From Aliivibrio_A sp016764915 (GTDB lineage Bacteria > Pseudomonadota > Gammaproteobacteria > Enterobacterales > Vibrionaceae): 64,000 nucleotides of DNA. The stretch is taken from positions 1,116,001 to 1,180,000 of the forward strand of contig OZ245058.1 in the NCBI GenBank assembly GCA_965224595.1, written 5' to 3'. Below the pieces are notes generated by a model. The model worked only from the letters and a program-made list of their open reading frames with translations. It ran no database searches and was not told where the DNA came from. The position numbers were made by a program, and so were the translations under genes. Positions 15,568 to 24,775 of this stretch are shown here, one piece after another (within the stretch, counting starts at the first letter, position 1; each line of letters opens with the position of its first letter).

Positions 15568-18269
15568 GCAATCAAAAAAGCAAAGTATCACTGCTGCTTG
15601 ATGTGACAACCAAAGGGTTAAGTGATGTTGTCTCAACCACCAACGCCACTGAGAAGTTAAGCGGAGCGCTTGAAAAGCAGCGAGGGGAAGTTTCTGCTTT
15701 AAACCGAGATTTAAAAAAGGTTGATGGGTACCAGGCTACCGAACAATCATTGCAAAAAGTGAACACCAAACTTGATGCGTCTAAAGCGAAATTTGAAGGT
15801 CTTGGCACTGAGCTGAGTGACAGCCAAAAGAAAAACCGAGCCTTAGCGCAAAGCTATAAAACTACAGAGTTATCTTTGGGTCTGCTTCATAAAAAGTTAG
15901 CCGATCCCACGGCGTTTAATCTCTCCCAATCTGAAACAAAATCACTTGGTATTGAAGTTGCAAAAACAGAGTTACGTTTAGAAAAACTCTCTGATGAAAT
16001 GGCCGGGAATGCCATTCAAACCAATAAACTCAGATCGTCGCAGTACAAGGCGAAAAAGCAGATCGACCGCTACTCATCGAGCAGTGAGTCACAATCGGCC
16101 AAATTGAAAAAGCTGCAGCACGAATTAAAAGGCGCTGGACTTAATACCGATAAATTATCGGATGAACAACGGCGTTTAAAAACCGCCAGTGAACGTGCTA
16201 CTGGTGCATTAGAAAAACAGGGCCGTCAGCTTAAAGAGCTAAATTCGATCCAAAGCCGAATCGATAAACGAAAGGCCAAATTGGGCGAGCTGCGAGGGCA
16301 AGCATCAGGATTGGCAATGGCCGCCGCTCCCATTGCAGGTTCAATGTACGCCGCAATAAAGAATGAATCTTCCTTTGCTGATGTGAAGAAGGTGCTTTCT
16401 GATAAAAACGATCCTCAAGATGCAGCCAAAATGAAAGCATTGAAAGAGTGGTCATTAAAAGAGTCTGGCAATATGCCAATGTCGGCCACTGAAATTAACG
16501 CGATGTTAGCGGCAGGCGGTCAAAGCGGCATTAAAGATCATGAAAAGCTCAAAGCGTTTGTGCTTGATTCGGCCAAGATGGGTGTCGCTTTTGATATGGA
16601 GGCAGTTGAAGCTGGCGAAACGTTAGCCACGTTTAAAGCCTCAATGGGTCTTGATCAAAAAGGAGCGGTTGAATTAGCCGGTCTTGCTAATTATCTGTCA
16701 AACAACTCTAACGCAAAAGCCAAAGACATTGCTGCGGTCATGGCGCGTGAAGGGGCCACTGCCAAAATAGGTGGTTTTAAGATCAATGAGTCTGCAGCGC
16801 TAGCCGCCTCACTGCTTTCAACTGGCATGAATGAAGAACGCTCGGCAACGGCTCTGAAAAACATTTCAGGGCGTTTAACGTTAGGTGATGCAGCCAGTGG
16901 CAATCAACAAAGTGCATTAAACAAATTAGGATTTGATTCTGGTTCGTTAGCGGCTGATATGCAAACGGACGCTTCAGGAACATTGCTTACTGTGCTTGAA
17001 GCACTAAAGAACGCACCACTTGAAGAGCAAAGTGCGCTTATCTCTCAAATCTTTGGTGAGGAGGCCAAAGGCGCGGTGGCAGCGCTCGCCGGTAATACAA
17101 AAAACTTCACTGATATTTTGAAATTGGCCAATAAAAGCCAGAAGGTGCATGTTCAATCGCTGCAAGATGAATACGATGCACGTGTGAACACTTCTGAAAA
17201 TGGCATTAAACAGTTTGTGAATAAGCTTAACGCGCTGGCTGTTGTTCTTGGTGAGAAGTTATTACCCGGGCTTAATTGGGTGTTAACACCATTGGGCGCG
17301 GTGGTTGATGGTATTACTGCATTTGCACAAGAAAGCGATGTATTAGTGCCAGTCATTATGGGCGGTATTGGCGCTGTACTTGCGTTTAAAACCGCGTTGA
17401 TTGCAGGGAAAGTGGCATCACTTCTCTTTGGTAATACCGTTGATAAAACAAGGTTGTTTAAAAAGGGATTAAATAGAGAAACCAAAGAGAGTGGAAAAGC
17501 GGCGGCCTATGCAACCAAAGCGTTTAAAGGGTTAAATCGCGAACTTAGAAGCTCTGGTGGGAGAGGAGGATCGCGCGGTTTTGGTGGTAAAGGTTCAAGG
17601 CGCCGCTCAAAATCTGGAAATATACTGTCTCGCATTGCCGGTTCATTCTCCCATTCTAGAAAGGGCATTCCATTGGCATTGGCTGGCGGCGCGATTGCCA
17701 GTTTACCAGGCATGTCGATGGCGCAAGGTGCCATTGATATAGGCGCTGATGCTGCTCAATCTGCAGGTCGATTTGGTATAGCCAAAGTATTACGGCCATT
17801 GAATATGGCAATCAGTGGTGTCAATGCGGTTCAATCGCTTGCAGACGGTGATATGGAGGGCGCAGGTGGCGCATTGGGCAGTTTAGCCGGCGGCATGGGC
17901 GGCGCTTCATTAGGCGCTGCAATTGGTACCATGATTTTACCAGGCATTGGCACCATGATAGGCGGTCTTGCCGGATCTATGATTGGAGACATGGGCGGTG
18001 AAATGCTCGGTAGCTGGTTTGGCAGCAAGGTGGCTTCATCGGGTGAAGTGAGCCAAAAGGTTGAAGAGAAAGCCAATAAAGAAGCTCAGCAACAAAATAG
18101 CTCAGCGGTTCACTTTGCTCCTCAGATCAACATTACCCCATCAAAGAACCAGGATGAGGTGGCGATTGCAAAGCAGGTTACAGATCAGATGCAGCAACAA
18201 TTTAGTTATCTCATGGGAGGCCACTCCATTGAGTCACGTTTTAATTATGCCGGCATAGATAATGGATAA
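15564..18269 (+). CDS. Tail tape measure protein (gpT-like)
   Basis: This 901-residue protein is the largest in the prophage. Residues 1 to about 260 are a long lysine/glutamate/glutamine-rich coiled coil; residues about 270 to 560 resemble the TP901 tape-measure core (with the pattern AAAPIAGSMYAAIKNESSFAD); hydrophobic segments lie around 570 to 640 and a glycine- and alanine-rich membrane-like stretch around 770 to 840. Its length sets tail length. The start ATG overlaps the stop of the frameshifted E+E' frame. Confidence 0.93.
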   Translation: MSNQKSKVSLLLDVTTKGLSDVVSTTNATEKLSGALEKQRGEVSALNRDLKKVDGYQATEQSLQKVNTKLDASKAKFEGLGTELSDSQKKNRALAQSYKTTELSLGLLHKKLADPTAFNLSQSETKSLGIEVAKTELRLEKLSDEMAGNAIQTNKLRSSQYKAKKQIDRYSSSSESQSAKLKKLQHELKGAGLNTDKLSDEQRRLKTASERATGALEKQGRQLKELNSIQSRIDKRKAKLGELRGQASGLAMAAAPIAGSMYAAIKNESSFADVKKVLSDKNDPQDAAKMKALKEWSLKESGNMPMSATEINAMLAAGGQSGIKDHEKLKAFVLDSAKMGVAFDMEAVEAGETLATFKASMGLDQKGAVELAGLANYLSNNSNAKAKDIAAVMAREGATAKIGGFKINESAALAASLLSTGMNEERSATALKNISGRLTLGDAASGNQQSALNKLGFDSGSLAADMQTDASGTLLTVLEALKNAPLEEQSALISQIFGEEAKGAVAALAGNTKNFTDILKLANKSQKVHVQSLQDEYDARVNTSENGIKQFVNKLNALAVVLGEKLLPGLNWVLTPLGAVVDGITAFAQESDVLVPVIMGGIGAVLAFKTALIAGKVASLLFGNTVDKTRLFKKGLNRETKESGKAAAYATKAFKGLNRELRSSGGRGGSRGFGGKGSRRRSKSGNILSRIAGSFSHSRKGIPLALAGGAIASLPGMSMAQGAIDIGADAAQSAGRFGIAKVLRPLNMAISGVNAVQSLADGDMEGAGGALGSLAGGMGGASLGAAIGTMILPGIGTMIGGLAGSMIGDMGGEMLGSWFGSKVASSGEVSQKVEEKANKEAQQQNSSAVHFAPQINITPSKNQDEVAIAKQVTDQMQQQFSYLMGGHSIESRFNYAGIDNG

Positions 18270-18280
18270 GGAGTTTATCA

Positions 18281-18646
18281 ATGCATCACCTTGTTATTGG
18301 TGAGTTTGTATTTTCGGTGGGGGATAAAACCCCCATTATGAAAATGAACCGAGTCACCACAGGCCGCTTTACTGAAACAAGCCTGGTTGATGGTGCAATG
18401 TCATCACCAACCGGACAACCGCTAGAAACCCTCTCAATTTCTGCCAAATGGCTGCGTCAAACCGCTGAGCATAATGTTGAACGTCTAAGAGGCATGATTG
18501 ATGCACCGCAACAGGTAAGCAATGGCAATGGCGTAAATCTTGGTTTATGGACGATTAAAAGCATCAACGAGGGTAAATCTGAACTGGTCCATAATGGCAC
18601 CGCGCAGATAACCGATGTCACCATTGCTTTATTGGAGTCACGATGA
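18281..18646 (+). CDS. Tail completion protein U (gpU)
   Basis: This 121-residue protein begins HHLVIGEFVFSVGDKTPI and has the conserved WTIKSINEGKSEL segment of P2 gpU, a baseplate/tail protein. It starts 11 bases after the tape-measure stop with a clear AAGGAG site, and overlaps gene X by four bases. The order T-U-X-D is identical to P2. Confidence 0.88.
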   Translation: MHHLVIGEFVFSVGDKTPIMKMNRVTTGRFTETSLVDGAMSSPTGQPLETLSISAKWLRQTAEHNVERLRGMIDAPQQVSNGNGVNLGLWTIKSINEGKSELVHNGTAQITDVTIALLESR

Positions 18647-18846
18647 AAATCACAGTACAGAAAGGGGAGTTCATTACCGATGTTCTCTTTAAACAAACTG
18701 GTCAAGATGATGACCAATTAGAAACAGACTTCTATCAACTTAATCCTCACGTTCGTGGGGATTTTTTTATGCAAAAAACCGTTGTCACCATTCCTGAAGT
18801 CAGTTTTAAACAAAATATCAAAGAGGTAAATCGCTCATGGGATTAA
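18643..18846 (+). CDS. Tail protein X (gpX)
   Basis: This 67-residue protein has the short LysM-like fold expected of gpX (NPHVRGDFFMQKTVVTIP near the middle) and lies between U and D, as in P2. In P2 it is essential for tail assembly. It overlaps its neighbours by four and ten bases. Confidence 0.85.
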   Translation: MKITVQKGEFITDVLFKQTGQDDDQLETDFYQLNPHVRGDFFMQKTVVTIPEVSFKQNIKEVNRSWD

Positions 18847-19814
18847 TACTAAAAGGCAAACACAGTGAAATGATGTTGTCATTGCTGCAAAGCTGGACGT
18901 TACGTGATGAAAACGGCATTGATGGCGACGATCTAAAGCTGGTTATTCACTCCTCAGACATTGACGGCTTACCACCAAAAGGGGAGAAATACACCGTGTA
19001 CTTGGATGAGGTGAAACGAGGTGAGTTTCAAATATCAGGGCGTCAGTTCTCGGTTGAGCCAAGAACCATAACAATTACCATGACTGTGTCCCCTTTTTCC
19101 ATCAAAGACAGCTCAGGCTTTAGAGAAAGAAAAAGCATGAGTTGGAGCAAGGCGACATTAGGCCAAGTTGTTTCGGATTGCGTCTCACCACATGGGTATG
19201 TTCCTTTTGTGGCACCTGAATTACAAAAAATTGAAATCGAGAGCTTACACCGATCAGATGAAAGCACGTTGCCCTTTATTCGTAAATTGGCCAAACGGTA
19301 TGATGCCATTGCAAAGCCGGTGGAAGAGCGTTTTGTGTTTGTTCCTATTGGGCAGCGTTCTGCATCGAGCGGTAAAATAATTCAATCCATTACGTTGTCA
19401 CTCCCTGATGTCAATAAAGGCATCAATTCAAACTTTGTGAATGTGTCAGGGGATCTCGATGGCCGTAACGACTTCTCAGGTGTGAAGGCGTTCTACTTGG
19501 ATCCGCTAGATAGCTCGAGGAAAGAAGTCTCGGTGGGGGCTGCTCCTTTTAAGCGCTTGGGCCAGGATAAAAACCATCAACAAGAAGCTGAACAAGCGTG
19601 TCATGCCGAACTTCGAAAAATACAGCGGCAAGGGCGAAAGGTGACCATCCAGGCACCGGCAATAGCCACTGTATTTGCTGAGGGGCATGTCATTCTCGAT
19701 GGCTCATTTCCAAGCCTGGCACAAGGAAAGTATTCCATTGATTCAGTCAGTATCAATGGCAGCGGAAAACAGGCTACTCGCATGTCGCTACAAGCAACGC
19801 TATTGGGGGAGTGA
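18837..19814 (+). CDS. Late control protein D / baseplate hub (gpD)
   Basis: This is a 325-residue gpD of the P2 type, equivalent to T4 gp27, forming the baseplate hub. The N-terminal DLKLVIHSSDIDGLPPKGEK region and the C-terminal GHVILDGSFPSLAQGKYSID segment match the family. The name late control D comes from early P2 genetics; the modern view is structural. Its TGA overlaps the start of the integrase gene, which is unusual because in P2 an ogr gene follows D. Confidence 0.9.
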   Translation: MGLILKGKHSEMMLSLLQSWTLRDENGIDGDDLKLVIHSSDIDGLPPKGEKYTVYLDEVKRGEFQISGRQFSVEPRTITITMTVSPFSIKDSSGFRERKSMSWSKATLGQVVSDCVSPHGYVPFVAPELQKIEIESLHRSDESTLPFIRKLAKRYDAIAKPVEERFVFVPIGQRSASSGKIIQSITLSLPDVNKGINSNFVNVSGDLDGRNDFSGVKAFYLDPLDSSRKEVSVGAAPFKRLGQDKNHQQEAEQACHAELRKIQRQGRKVTIQAPAIATVFAEGHVILDGSFPSLAQGKYSIDSVSINGSGKQATRMSLQATLLGE

Positions 19815-21052
19815 TGATCACAATGAATCAAAACGCACTGTTTCAAACCACAGTGCGCTGTAAAATATCAGAAGCTCAAATCAAGAAATACAGTCGTGAT
19901 CGCCAAGTAAGGCAGCTCAAAGATGAGCGGTATTCACTGTATCTGAGGTTCAAACAGAACCGAGAGCAGGGCAGTTGGATCTATTACGATTATAAGAACG
20001 GTAAACAGAAAAGTTACCGCATTGGTAAGTACCCTGATCTTAATGCCAAAGGAGCGTTTGAAGTACTCAATGCGTTTGTTGTAGAGCTAACAACGGGCAA
20101 GCCGATGTCTGGAAATCTGTTTTCAACGGTTGATGAAGTGGTTGGTTGGTATGTTGAGCGTGAGTGCCAAATCAAGAACGTGTCTAAAAACCGTATTACT
20201 GCCATTAAATCGATTGCTGATAACCATCTTATTTCAAACTTGCATTGTGTGCCTATCAAAGAAATAACTCATAAGAGTGTGGATGAGCTGCTTATCAAGC
20301 CATTGTTGAAAGCTTGTTTTGCTAATAGCTATATTCGTTCAATCTTTCAATTGCTTAAAGTGTGCTTCTCTCGAGCTAAAAAGCTAAATTACCTGACATT
20401 CAATCCAGTGGATGACATGAAGTTCACTGATTTTGTCACTAAGCGCATCGATGTAAAAGGCTCACGCTTAAAACCCGATGATGTGCCAGGCTTATTGAAT
20501 CAGATCATTACGGCCAATCCGCTTGAGCGAGTTCTTTGTTCTATGATGCTTTGTCACGGTACACGATTAGGGGAAACCAGAATGGCTAAGTGGAGACACA
20601 TTAGCCTTGAGCAAAAAAGATGGACCATCCCCAAAGAGAACACGAAATCTAAAAAAGAGATCGTTTATCCCTTATCGAATGACATGGTGGCCCTATTGGG
20701 TTCATTTAAACAGTGGCAAGCAAAGCAGAACTACGGCATCAATAATGTATTCCCACTAAACAAACGAGATACAGATCCAATCCATTCAGTGAGAGCATCT
20801 GAGATAGTCAGAGCGGTGAGCAATAAACAGTGGACGGCACATGATTTACGAAAGGTGGCCAGAACGGTATGGGCTGATTTAGGGGTTGATTACATCGTGG
20901 CTGAAACTCTCTTGAACCACGCTAAAGATAAGTTAGACCAGGCATATATCCATACACATTTGGAAATGAAGAAGAAAGAAGCGCTAAACACTTACCATCA
21001 ATGGCTAAATAATTGCTGTCGAACCTGTCTAAGTGCTGATCTTGTTGTTTGA
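19814..21052 (+). CDS. Tyrosine recombinase, phage integrase
   Basis: This integrase is about 412 residues long, with an N-terminal DUF4102-like arm-binding part (YDYKNGKQKSYRIGKYPDLN), a core-binding domain (residues 105 to 215), and a catalytic domain. Catalytic residues are visible: Arg in CHGTRLGE, Lys in the TKSKKEIVYPL hairpin, His and Arg in HDLRK, His in LLNH, and the nucleophile Tyr in QAYIH. It overlaps the gene D stop (GTG at 19811, ATG at 19814 and ATG at 19823 are all possible starts). It would insert and excise the prophage; it is co-oriented with, and physically part of, the tail operon. Confidence 0.93.
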   Translation: MITMNQNALFQTTVRCKISEAQIKKYSRDRQVRQLKDERYSLYLRFKQNREQGSWIYYDYKNGKQKSYRIGKYPDLNAKGAFEVLNAFVVELTTGKPMSGNLFSTVDEVVGWYVERECQIKNVSKNRITAIKSIADNHLISNLHCVPIKEITHKSVDELLIKPLLKACFANSYIRSIFQLLKVCFSRAKKLNYLTFNPVDDMKFTDFVTKRIDVKGSRLKPDDVPGLLNQIITANPLERVLCSMMLCHGTRLGETRMAKWRHISLEQKRWTIPKENTKSKKEIVYPLSNDMVALLGSFKQWQAKQNYGINNVFPLNKRDTDPIHSVRASEIVRAVSNKQWTAHDLRKVARTVWADLGVDYIVAETLLNHAKDKLDQAYIHTHLEMKKKEALNTYHQWLNNCCRTCLSADLVV

Positions 21053-21127
21053 GTGATCGTTAAAAAGATCTTAAAAATCAAAGCCAATATCCAATTCTCA
21101 TTATTAATTACAGAGGGTAGTAAAATC

Positions 21128-21418
21128 ATGCCAAAAATAGCCCAAAATCGGCAAATTCATGAAAATTTACTGAAATGCGCACGTTCAGTTCCAGAGCAAG
21201 TTGGGCTGCTTAAATTGAGTAAAACACAGTTGATTGTTCTGCAGTCGATAAAAGAGGGTGAAGAGGTCACGCCGTCACAGATTGCTGAGCGATGTGAATT
21301 GTCATCAAGTTGGGCAAGTTCTTTGTTGAGGCGGTTGACTGATAAATATTATTTAACTCGAAGTTGCATGTTGAAGCTCAGTGGTGGGGTTGAGTATTGC
21401 TATAAGTTATGCGTTTAA
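21128..21418 (+). CDS. Small MarR-like winged-helix regulator
   Basis: This 96-residue protein contains a winged-helix motif at about residues 35 to 85: QLIVLQSIKEGEEVTPSQIA, then ERCELSSSWASSLLRRLTDK, then the wing. The start at 21128 follows a GAGGG site; an earlier in-frame TTG or GTG is less likely. It lies 75 bases after the integrase. Too short for a full MarR dimer, it may be an accessory phage regulator of the integrase or of the downstream PAAR cassette; that target is inference. Confidence 0.65.
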   Translation: MPKIAQNRQIHENLLKCARSVPEQVGLLKLSKTQLIVLQSIKEGEEVTPSQIAERCELSSSWASSLLRRLTDKYYLTRSCMLKLSGGVEYCYKLCV

Positions 21419-21622
21419 AACATGCGTATTGCAGAGAAATCAGTGTTCGAAATGCCCAGTAGACACTGTAATAGATGGCGCTTAATGTGCTGATTGTTAA
21501 TAAGAAAGTTTAAAATTAGCAACGGTATTCTGTGAAGTCAATGCCATTTATAAACCATCACTAACATACGCAGTTTGATAACTTGATATCCTGCCTGATA
21601 CTTTGTTTATTTGGTGGTTATT

Positions 21623-22822
21623 ATGAGTAAAGCAGTCAAAGTTGGTGATATCGGTACTGAGCATGGTGGTTTTCATGAAACTAAGGTTATTTCAGGCTCA
21701 CCTGATGTATTCATTGATGGGATACCAGTGGCAAGAGTGGGAGACCAATTAGCGCCACATGACAAACCTAAAAACCCTCCCCATGGACGTGTGATTGTTT
21801 CAGGCTCTACAACGGTATTCATTAATGGTAAACCCATGGCCATTACTGGTGGTGCTATCAGTTGTGGTGGAATTACTATTGGTGGCGGTACGGTAACCGT
21901 GCACGAGGGCGGAGGTTATGAGACGACTAACTCAATTAATACATCAAAAGTCGCAGCGGCTACAACCGAAGCCGAGAAAACGGTAGAGACTTTGAAACAA
22001 CAAGAAGCGGTAGAGCAGGGCGCAACGAGTCAAAACGTTCACTCTTCTGCTAACACATCAAACATCAAGGCTAATAATTACTACTGGCCGCATTACGACC
22101 CAACAACAGGTGAAGACCTGACTGACAAACTCAAACAAGCGCTTGAAGCTAATCATCAACAAGTTATTCTTTTAACCAAAGAAGACGGAGCTCAAACCTT
22201 AGTTAGTATGTGGGAGGAGAGCGGCACTGACTCATTAAAGGCTATGGATAAAATCCGCGTCTTTAGTGATCATGGTTATGCTATCTACAAAACGTATGAG
22301 ATGGTAAAACAGTTTGGTGACTTGGGTGTGGTTGCTAAGGCGTTTACCAGCAACGGCAATAAGTATATATCGATAGCAGCCAAGGATAATTCGGGAAAGG
22401 CATTGAAGCACGTATTGGTTAATGGCACTCGTTTGAAGCTTGATGGCCACAAATACCGCATTAATAATCCAAAGGTCATTCAGCTGGGATTAACGCCCCA
22501 GAGTAAGGTCGCAGCGTTTAAAGGCACGGCATTGGTGACCTTTATTATCTCGGCTGGCATTGCGACTAATGATTTAGTGTTTAACGATGATTATCATTTG
22601 GTTGATTGGTTTGGTAACGTGGGCGTGGATATGTTTAAAGCGTTGGTTGCGTTTGGGGCTGGGGAGTTTGCCATTTTAGCATTCGGGGCTGTGTGGGGAG
22701 GCGTTCCTATTTTATTGGGTGCTGTTATTGTTGTAGGGGTTTCTTTTATTATAGATAGACTGTTTTCTGAATGGGAAGTATCAGATCAAGTTGTTGAGGG
22801 GTTAAGCAGTTTTGGAAGGTAA
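21623..22822 (+). CDS. PAAR-domain protein with hydrophobic C-terminal toxin-like domain
   Basis: This is a 399-residue protein. Residues 1 to 96 form a PAAR domain (GDIGTEHGGFHETKVISGSP, then the repeated DVFIDGIPVARVGD and TVFINGKPMAITGG pattern), the tip protein of contractile tails and type VI secretion. A linker rich in Thr, Ala and Gln follows (97 to 150), then a novel region, and at the C-terminus two to three hydrophobic segments (about 295 to 315 and 335 to 380). The plan fits a specialised PAAR effector with a pore-forming or membrane-acting end. An eleven-base overlap with a small membrane protein gene suggests a toxin/immunity pair. The toxic activity is inference. Confidence 0.75.
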   Translation: MSKAVKVGDIGTEHGGFHETKVISGSPDVFIDGIPVARVGDQLAPHDKPKNPPHGRVIVSGSTTVFINGKPMAITGGAISCGGITIGGGTVTVHEGGGYETTNSINTSKVAAATTEAEKTVETLKQQEAVEQGATSQNVHSSANTSNIKANNYYWPHYDPTTGEDLTDKLKQALEANHQQVILLTKEDGAQTLVSMWEESGTDSLKAMDKIRVFSDHGYAIYKTYEMVKQFGDLGVVAKAFTSNGNKYISIAAKDNSGKALKHVLVNGTRLKLDGHKYRINNPKVIQLGLTPQSKVAAFKGTALVTFIISAGIATNDLVFNDDYHLVDWFGNVGVDMFKALVAFGAGEFAILAFGAVWGGVPILLGAVIVVGVSFIIDRLFSEWEVSDQVVEGLSSFGR

Positions 22823-23252
22823 ACGGTTAAATTGGAAAAGTTTTTTAGGTGTCGGCATAGTTATTTTCTTTCTTTTTTATGGGTATTACATCTTATGTCT
22901 CGACTTATATTTTACTGTAAATGATTTATTTTCCAATGCGGACGTAGTTAAGATTAACGTTTACGCGTTATGGATGCCTGTAGGTTTCTTAGGGGCTTTA
23001 ATCTGGGCGGTGTGCGGATTATTTACAGCAATAAGGCATAAGAAACAAGTTAACCTTGTCTGGAGTGTCAAAAAACAAAAAATGTTCAATTTGATTGCTG
23101 GTATTTTTGCGGCTCTAGGTCTGGTTTTTGCTGTCGGTATGTATCAGTGGCTAACCAGTGAACTCGATGAGCGTGGCTATGTTTATAGCAAAGAAGATAG
23201 TCGTTTATCAGCCATGGGAAAGCATGAGGTTTATATCAAAAAAGCAGATTAG
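22812..23252 (+). CDS. Membrane protein, probable immunity partner of the PAAR protein
   Basis: This is a 146-residue protein with three predicted membrane segments (about 10 to 32, 50 to 72, 92 to 115) and a short charged C-terminus (VYSKEDSRLSAMGKHEVYIK). It resembles DUF1240-like proteins in size and layout, but that is only a resemblance. It starts with TTG inside the last codons of the PAAR gene, so the two are co-translated. An integral membrane partner is expected if the toxin end acts on the inner membrane. The immunity function is inferred from context. Confidence 0.55.
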   Translation: MEGKRLNWKSFLGVGIVIFFLFYGYYILCLDLYFTVNDLFSNADVVKINVYALWMPVGFLGALIWAVCGLFTAIRHKKQVNLVWSVKKQKMFNLIAGIFAALGLVFAVGMYQWLTSELDERGYVYSKEDSRLSAMGKHEVYIKKAD

Positions 23253-23594
23253 ACAGATTCTGTGGAAGTGATTGATATATAGGTTCTTCTAGAGCCTAAA
23301 TCCTTACCTACGGTGCGACATCCCGAGGAGTAAAAATTTTCTGGGCTCTATGGTCACCACCAACACACTAGGAGCCATGCCGCCAATTGCTTTATTCTGA
23401 CTTAACGTGATGCGTAACGCAGCAATGAAGTTTAAAGTAAGTGGATTTAAAGCTAGGTAGTATTAGATCAAGAGTTTGGGAGTACTTGATTAGAGTTATC
23501 ATCAAAATGACAGATTAAATGGTCATAATGTGGACATACTTAGTAAGCAGGTAAAAGTATTGAGAATCCATTATAAATATTACTTATATGTACG
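23253..23594 (+). other. Non-coding stretch at the likely right end of the prophage
   Basis: This is 342 bases without a convincing gene. No tRNA, transposase fragment or direct repeat that would mark attR was found by eye. The base composition drops towards AT at the right side. The real right prophage boundary may lie in or near this stretch, but this cannot be shown without the left end. Confidence 0.5.
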
Positions 23595-24308
23595 TTAAGT
23601 TAAGCTTTTATAAGTCAAAATAATCGTATATAGACTGAAAACTACAAAATAAATATTACATGTATATTTAATTGAGCTTCTACTAGATTTTGCTAGGAAC
23701 TTAGCAATATGTACCACTGACACAATATAGATGATTATTAAGAATGCAGGTATGAATAAGAGTAAATAAAAGAATATGCTAATCACACCTAGAGAAAGCG
23801 AAACCGTAAACAATGTCAAAAGCAAAAAATAGCCCAAAACATGAAACTCAGGCAAATAATTAGGGTTAATTTCTAACTGAACTGCGGTATAACCTATAAA
23901 AGTGACTATAAAGAGGATCATCGACCATATGGTGGTTGATTTAACTCCTTGGATAAAATCGTCTTTTATTTTGTTAACTACTTCTTTTCTTTTTATCATC
24001 CAAGTGTGAAGTGAGAAAGATCCGTATACCATACAACAGCTACTGATAATTAAAATATTATTACCCACACCAAATTTTTCGATTAAAAAACTTTGGAACA
24101 ACGCTGTTCCGACTCCAATATACCCAAAGTACTTTATCAGGACAGTAAGAGCCTCTTTAGGTGAATAGTAAGCAAGTTGAAAAATCCCTCCAAATATGGA
24201 TGACTCAATCTGGTCGAGCCAGCTTGCAACTATGTTATTTGCTCTCAGTAGTGGGGAGCTTACAACTAAAAAGCTGAATGCAAAAAGTATAAACATTGTT
24301 TCGTACAT
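23595..24308 (-). CDS. Unknown integral membrane protein
   Basis: This is a 237-residue protein of unknown family with about six hydrophobic segments, including residues 3 to 20, 60 to 80, 85 to 105, 127 to 147, 157 to 177, 180 to 210 and 217 to 235. It is very AT-rich compared with the phage genes, stands alone on the opposite strand, and is flanked by long non-coding regions, all signs of accessory DNA. There is a Met start but only a weak ribosome-binding site. No function can be proposed beyond a membrane location. Confidence 0.55.
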   Translation of the reverse strand: MYETMFILFAFSFLVVSSPLLRANNIVASWLDQIESSIFGGIFQLAYYSPKEALTVLIKYFGYIGVGTALFQSFLIEKFGVGNNILIISSCCMVYGSFSLHTWMIKRKEVVNKIKDDFIQGVKSTTIWSMILFIVTFIGYTAVQLEINPNYLPEFHVLGYFLLLTLFTVSLSLGVISIFFYLLLFIPAFLIIIYIVSVVHIAKFLAKSSRSSIKYTCNIYFVVFSLYTIILTYKSLT

Positions 24309-24775
24309 TAATAACCCTCAATCGCATGAAAATACATAACAAGGCAGTATGATTTATCCATTGCTATTTTCAAATGAAGAATATCACCAAAAAATCAATT
24401 GTTTAGTGCTTTAGTGCTTTAGTGCAAATTTATCCTCTTAGAGGATGTAGATAGCTAACTATTTATTTTGATAAAAGCAGGAAATGTTTCTGTGACTAAA
24501 TATTTCGATGATAGGTGCGTCCTCATTGTGTCTTTAGTAAAAGAAAATTAAGATTATTTGTAAGTAAATCATAGTGATAATGGTGAGGTTGTACAATCAA
24601 AAAAGAAAAAGCTAGGTTGATGATCGTTTTTCATACAGAAATCCAGAGGTTAGTACCGTTATGGGCTATTAGAGCATTTGTGACGGGAGGAGGCAATTAT
24701 TCAGGACTAGGAAGGTAGCAGGCAGCGGTGATTCAATGACCGGATCTTTAGGGTGTATGTCCCTGTTGGCGCTTA
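24309..24775 (+). other. AT-rich intergenic stretch with a short tandem repeat
   Basis: This region has no gene. It contains three head-to-tail copies of TTTAGTGC at 24402 to 24425 and, shortly after, a palindrome ATCCTCT-T-AGAGGAT at 24432 to 24446. The palindrome lies about 125 bases upstream of the minus-strand membrane gene and might belong to its promoter, but nothing proves this. Confidence 0.5.

Noticed and set aside
23281..23480. Possible attR or insertion-sequence remnant
   Set aside because: No direct repeat of a left end can be compared within the window, and no transposase-like frame or inverted terminal repeat was found.
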